The translations under genes and the position numbers were made by a program. Positions 62,447 to 64,000 of a stretch of 64,000 nt of DNA are shown here, piece after piece. This DNA comes from Pirellulales bacterium (GTDB lineage Bacteria > Planctomycetota > Planctomycetia > Pirellulales > JACPPG01). Below the pieces are notes generated by a model. It did not search any database and was not told the origin of the DNA. It saw nothing but the letters and a program-made list of their open reading frames with translations. Positions within the stretch are counted from its first letter, which is position 1. Every line of letters begins with the position of its first letter. The DNA is taken from assembly GCA_036499395.1 (NCBI GenBank), contig DASYDW010000136.1, forward strand, positions 124,001-188,000, read 5' to 3'.

Positions 62447-63991
62447 ATGTTTGCACGGTGTTTTTTCTTCTGTGGCGCATTCTGCTTGGTAATCGGCGCC
62501 GCGTCAAAACTGCTAGCGACCAACGGCGGAGAATTCCGCATTACGGTCGTTGACGCTCAGACGCGCGAACCGATCGCGTGCCGCCTGCATTTGAAGAACG
62601 CCAAGGGAGCGCCGCAAAAAGCGGCACGCATGCCGTTCTGGAACGACCACTTCGTTTTTCCCGGCAACGTGAAACTACGACTGCCGCGCGGCAATTACAC
62701 GTTCGAACTCGACCACGGCCCCGAGTATACCGATCGCAAAGGTTACTTCTCGATTGAGGACAACGCCGACGATGAACAGGTGATCGACCTGACGCGCTCG
62801 GTCGATATGGCTGGCGAAGGGTGGTGGTCGGGCGACCTGCATATCCACCGCTCGGAAAAAGACATCCGCCTGCTGATGCAGGCCGAGGACCTGCATGTCG
62901 CGCCACTGATTACCTGGTGGAACGAGAAGAATCCGTGGAAAGGAAAGCCGCTCCCCAAGGAACCGGTCGTGCGGTTCGACGGTAACCGGATTTATGATTT
63001 GCTGGGGGGAGAAGACGAGCGCGGCGGCGGTGCATTGTTGTTCTTCAATCTGGCGAATCCTTTGGATCTGAGCGGATCGGAGCGTGAATATCCTCCGGCG
63101 ATGAAATTCCTGCTCGCCGCGCGTGCCCAGGAAACTCCTGACCAGCCCGTGTGGATCGATATTGAAAAGCCCTTTTGGTGGGACACGCCGATCTGGCTGG
63201 CCAGCGGCAAGGTCGATTCGATCGGCCTGGCCAATAACCACATGCAGCGCGATGGCATGCTGACGAACGAGGCTTGGGGGAAGCCACGCGACAAGAGCCG
63301 ATTTCGCGATCCGCGCGGTAACGGCGAATGGTCCGAGGAGATTTATTATCACGTGCTCAACTCGGGTCTGCGCATTCCCCCATCGGCCGGTAGTGCGTCA
63401 GGCGTGATGCCAAATCCGGTCGGCTATAACCGGATCTATGTGTGGGTCGACAAGGACGAATTCAGCTACGCCGCCTGGTGGGAGGCGTTCAAGGCCGGCC
63501 GTGTGGTCGTGACCAACGGCCCCCTGATTCGGCCGTTTGCAAACAACCGTTTGCCGGGGCACGTTTTCAAGGGCACGGCCACCGAAGAGCTCGAACTCGA
63601 AATTACGTTGAACCTCGCTACCCGCGAGCCGATCAGTTACATGGAAATCGTCAAAGATGGCCGCGTCGTGCAGAGCGTTCGGCTGGACGAAATGGCCAAG
63701 ACCGGCCACCTGCCGCCGGTCAAGTTTACGGAGAGCGGTTGGGTGCTGGTGCGTGCCGTAACGGATAACGACAAAACGTACCGCTTCGCATCGACGGCGC
63801 CGTGGTACGTCGAACTGGGGGACAAACCCAGGATCAGCAAAGCCTCGGCACAATTCTTCTTGGATTGGGTCAACGAACGTACGGCGAAGCTGAAGCTCAC
63901 CGATGTCGCCGAGCGCCGCGAGGTATTGGAATTCCACGACCAAGCGCGGAAGTTCTGGGAAGAACGCGTCTCTCAGGCGACCGTTGACTAA
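62447..63991 (+). CDS. CehA/McbA-type metallohydrolase (PHP-like)
   Basis: This 514-residue exported protein has a signal peptide (FCGAFCLVIGAASKLLA), a beta-sandwich (about residues 25-115, FRITVVDAQTREPIACRLHL), and GDLHIHRS, the first metal-binding strand of the PHP-like CehA/McbA family. WNEKNPWKG, with VDSIGLANNHM and the long C-terminal region, agrees with this family. The family includes carbaryl hydrolase McbA, but the real substrate is probably a cell-surface ester or glycan. It ends near the window edge, and its stop codon is inside. Confidence 0.85.
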   Translation: MFARCFFFCGAFCLVIGAASKLLATNGGEFRITVVDAQTREPIACRLHLKNAKGAPQKAARMPFWNDHFVFPGNVKLRLPRGNYTFELDHGPEYTDRKGYFSIEDNADDEQVIDLTRSVDMAGEGWWSGDLHIHRSEKDIRLLMQAEDLHVAPLITWWNEKNPWKGKPLPKEPVVRFDGNRIYDLLGGEDERGGGALLFFNLANPLDLSGSEREYPPAMKFLLAARAQETPDQPVWIDIEKPFWWDTPIWLASGKVDSIGLANNHMQRDGMLTNEAWGKPRDKSRFRDPRGNGEWSEEIYYHVLNSGLRIPPSAGSASGVMPNPVGYNRIYVWVDKDEFSYAAWWEAFKAGRVVVTNGPLIRPFANNRLPGHVFKGTATEELELEITLNLATREPISYMEIVKDGRVVQSVRLDEMAKTGHLPPVKFTESGWVLVRAVTDNDKTYRFASTAPWYVELGDKPRISKASAQFFLDWVNERTAKLKLTDVAERREVLEFHDQARKFWEERVSQATVD

Positions 63992-64000
63992 TCGCGCTGT

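Noticed and set aside
1..64000. CRISPR arrays, insertion sequences, tRNA or rRNA genes
   Set aside because: I saw no regular repeats with spacers, no transposase frames and no tRNA T-arm/CCA pattern; a tRNAscan or CRISPR search would be needed to exclude weak cases.

Overview
The window is a GC-rich bacterial chromosome segment with no rRNA, tRNA, CRISPR array, phage or insertion sequence that I could recognise. Several things point to a planctomycete, probably of the Pirellulales: a lone formylmethanofuran:tetrahydromethanopterin formyltransferase in a bacterium, PEP-CTERM exported proteins, a giant fused ResB-CcsA cytochrome c assembly protein, a PQQ-type dehydrogenase carrying CxxCH haem sites, many lipoproteins and GY-rich exported proteins without assigned function, and weak or absent Shine-Dalgarno sites before many genes. 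The genus call is inference.

Layout. 1-7 kb: a PhoPQ-type hydrolase, a GH10-like protein on the minus strand that seems to lack both catalytic glutamates, then purC, aroC and an anchored unknown protein. 7-15 kb, minus strand: ccsBA, a lipoprotein with an internal duplication, an OmpA-type lipoprotein, a helix-turn-helix protein anchored by a C-terminal membrane helix and carrying four exact 31-residue repeats, and a small exported protein. 15-18 kb: queC-queD, a membrane HExxH protein and a GY-rich exported protein. 19-23 kb: two ExbD/TolR-like membrane proteins, one with a roughly 440-residue Gly/Ser/Ala-rich linker. 23-27.3 kb, minus strand: a tight five-gene unit encoding a Rieske protein, a PLP dehydratase, a PhyH oxygenase, a SAM hydrolase and BioA. 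27.4-32 kb, plus strand: HpaI-type aldolase, Tm-1-like protein, PEP-hydrolase-like TIM barrel and SpoIIE phosphatase. 32-35 kb, minus strand: formyltransferase, a lipoprotein and LarE. 35-36 kb holds a gene-free, strongly structured stretch and then an M20 peptidase. 37-43.6 kb, minus strand: nucleotide-sugar genes (UDP-sugar pyrophosphorylase, manC) with RuvX, an epimerase and two metallo-beta-lactamase-fold hydrolases. 43.7-53 kb: a SpoIIAA-like protein, gamma-glutamyltransferase, a TMTC-like membrane-TPR protein, an LssY_C protein, sucCD and a GT39-like membrane protein. 53-57 kb: two tandem PEP-CTERM paralogues, each with a near-perfect intrinsic terminator. 57-64 kb: a reductase/epimerase, a DMGDH-like FAD oxidase next to a choline-kinase-like protein, a sugar dehydrogenase-cytochrome fusion and a CehA/McbA-type hydrolase.

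The most interesting unexplained signals are these: a 20-bp hairpin followed by a plus-strand intrinsic terminator in the gene-free 35-kb region (candidate small RNA or leader); a leader before the first PEP-CTERM gene with three abutting helices and, further down, two mutually exclusive hairpins; the GH10-like protein without catalytic glutamates; the split Tm-1 cassette; and the SAM-hydrolase/BioA operon.
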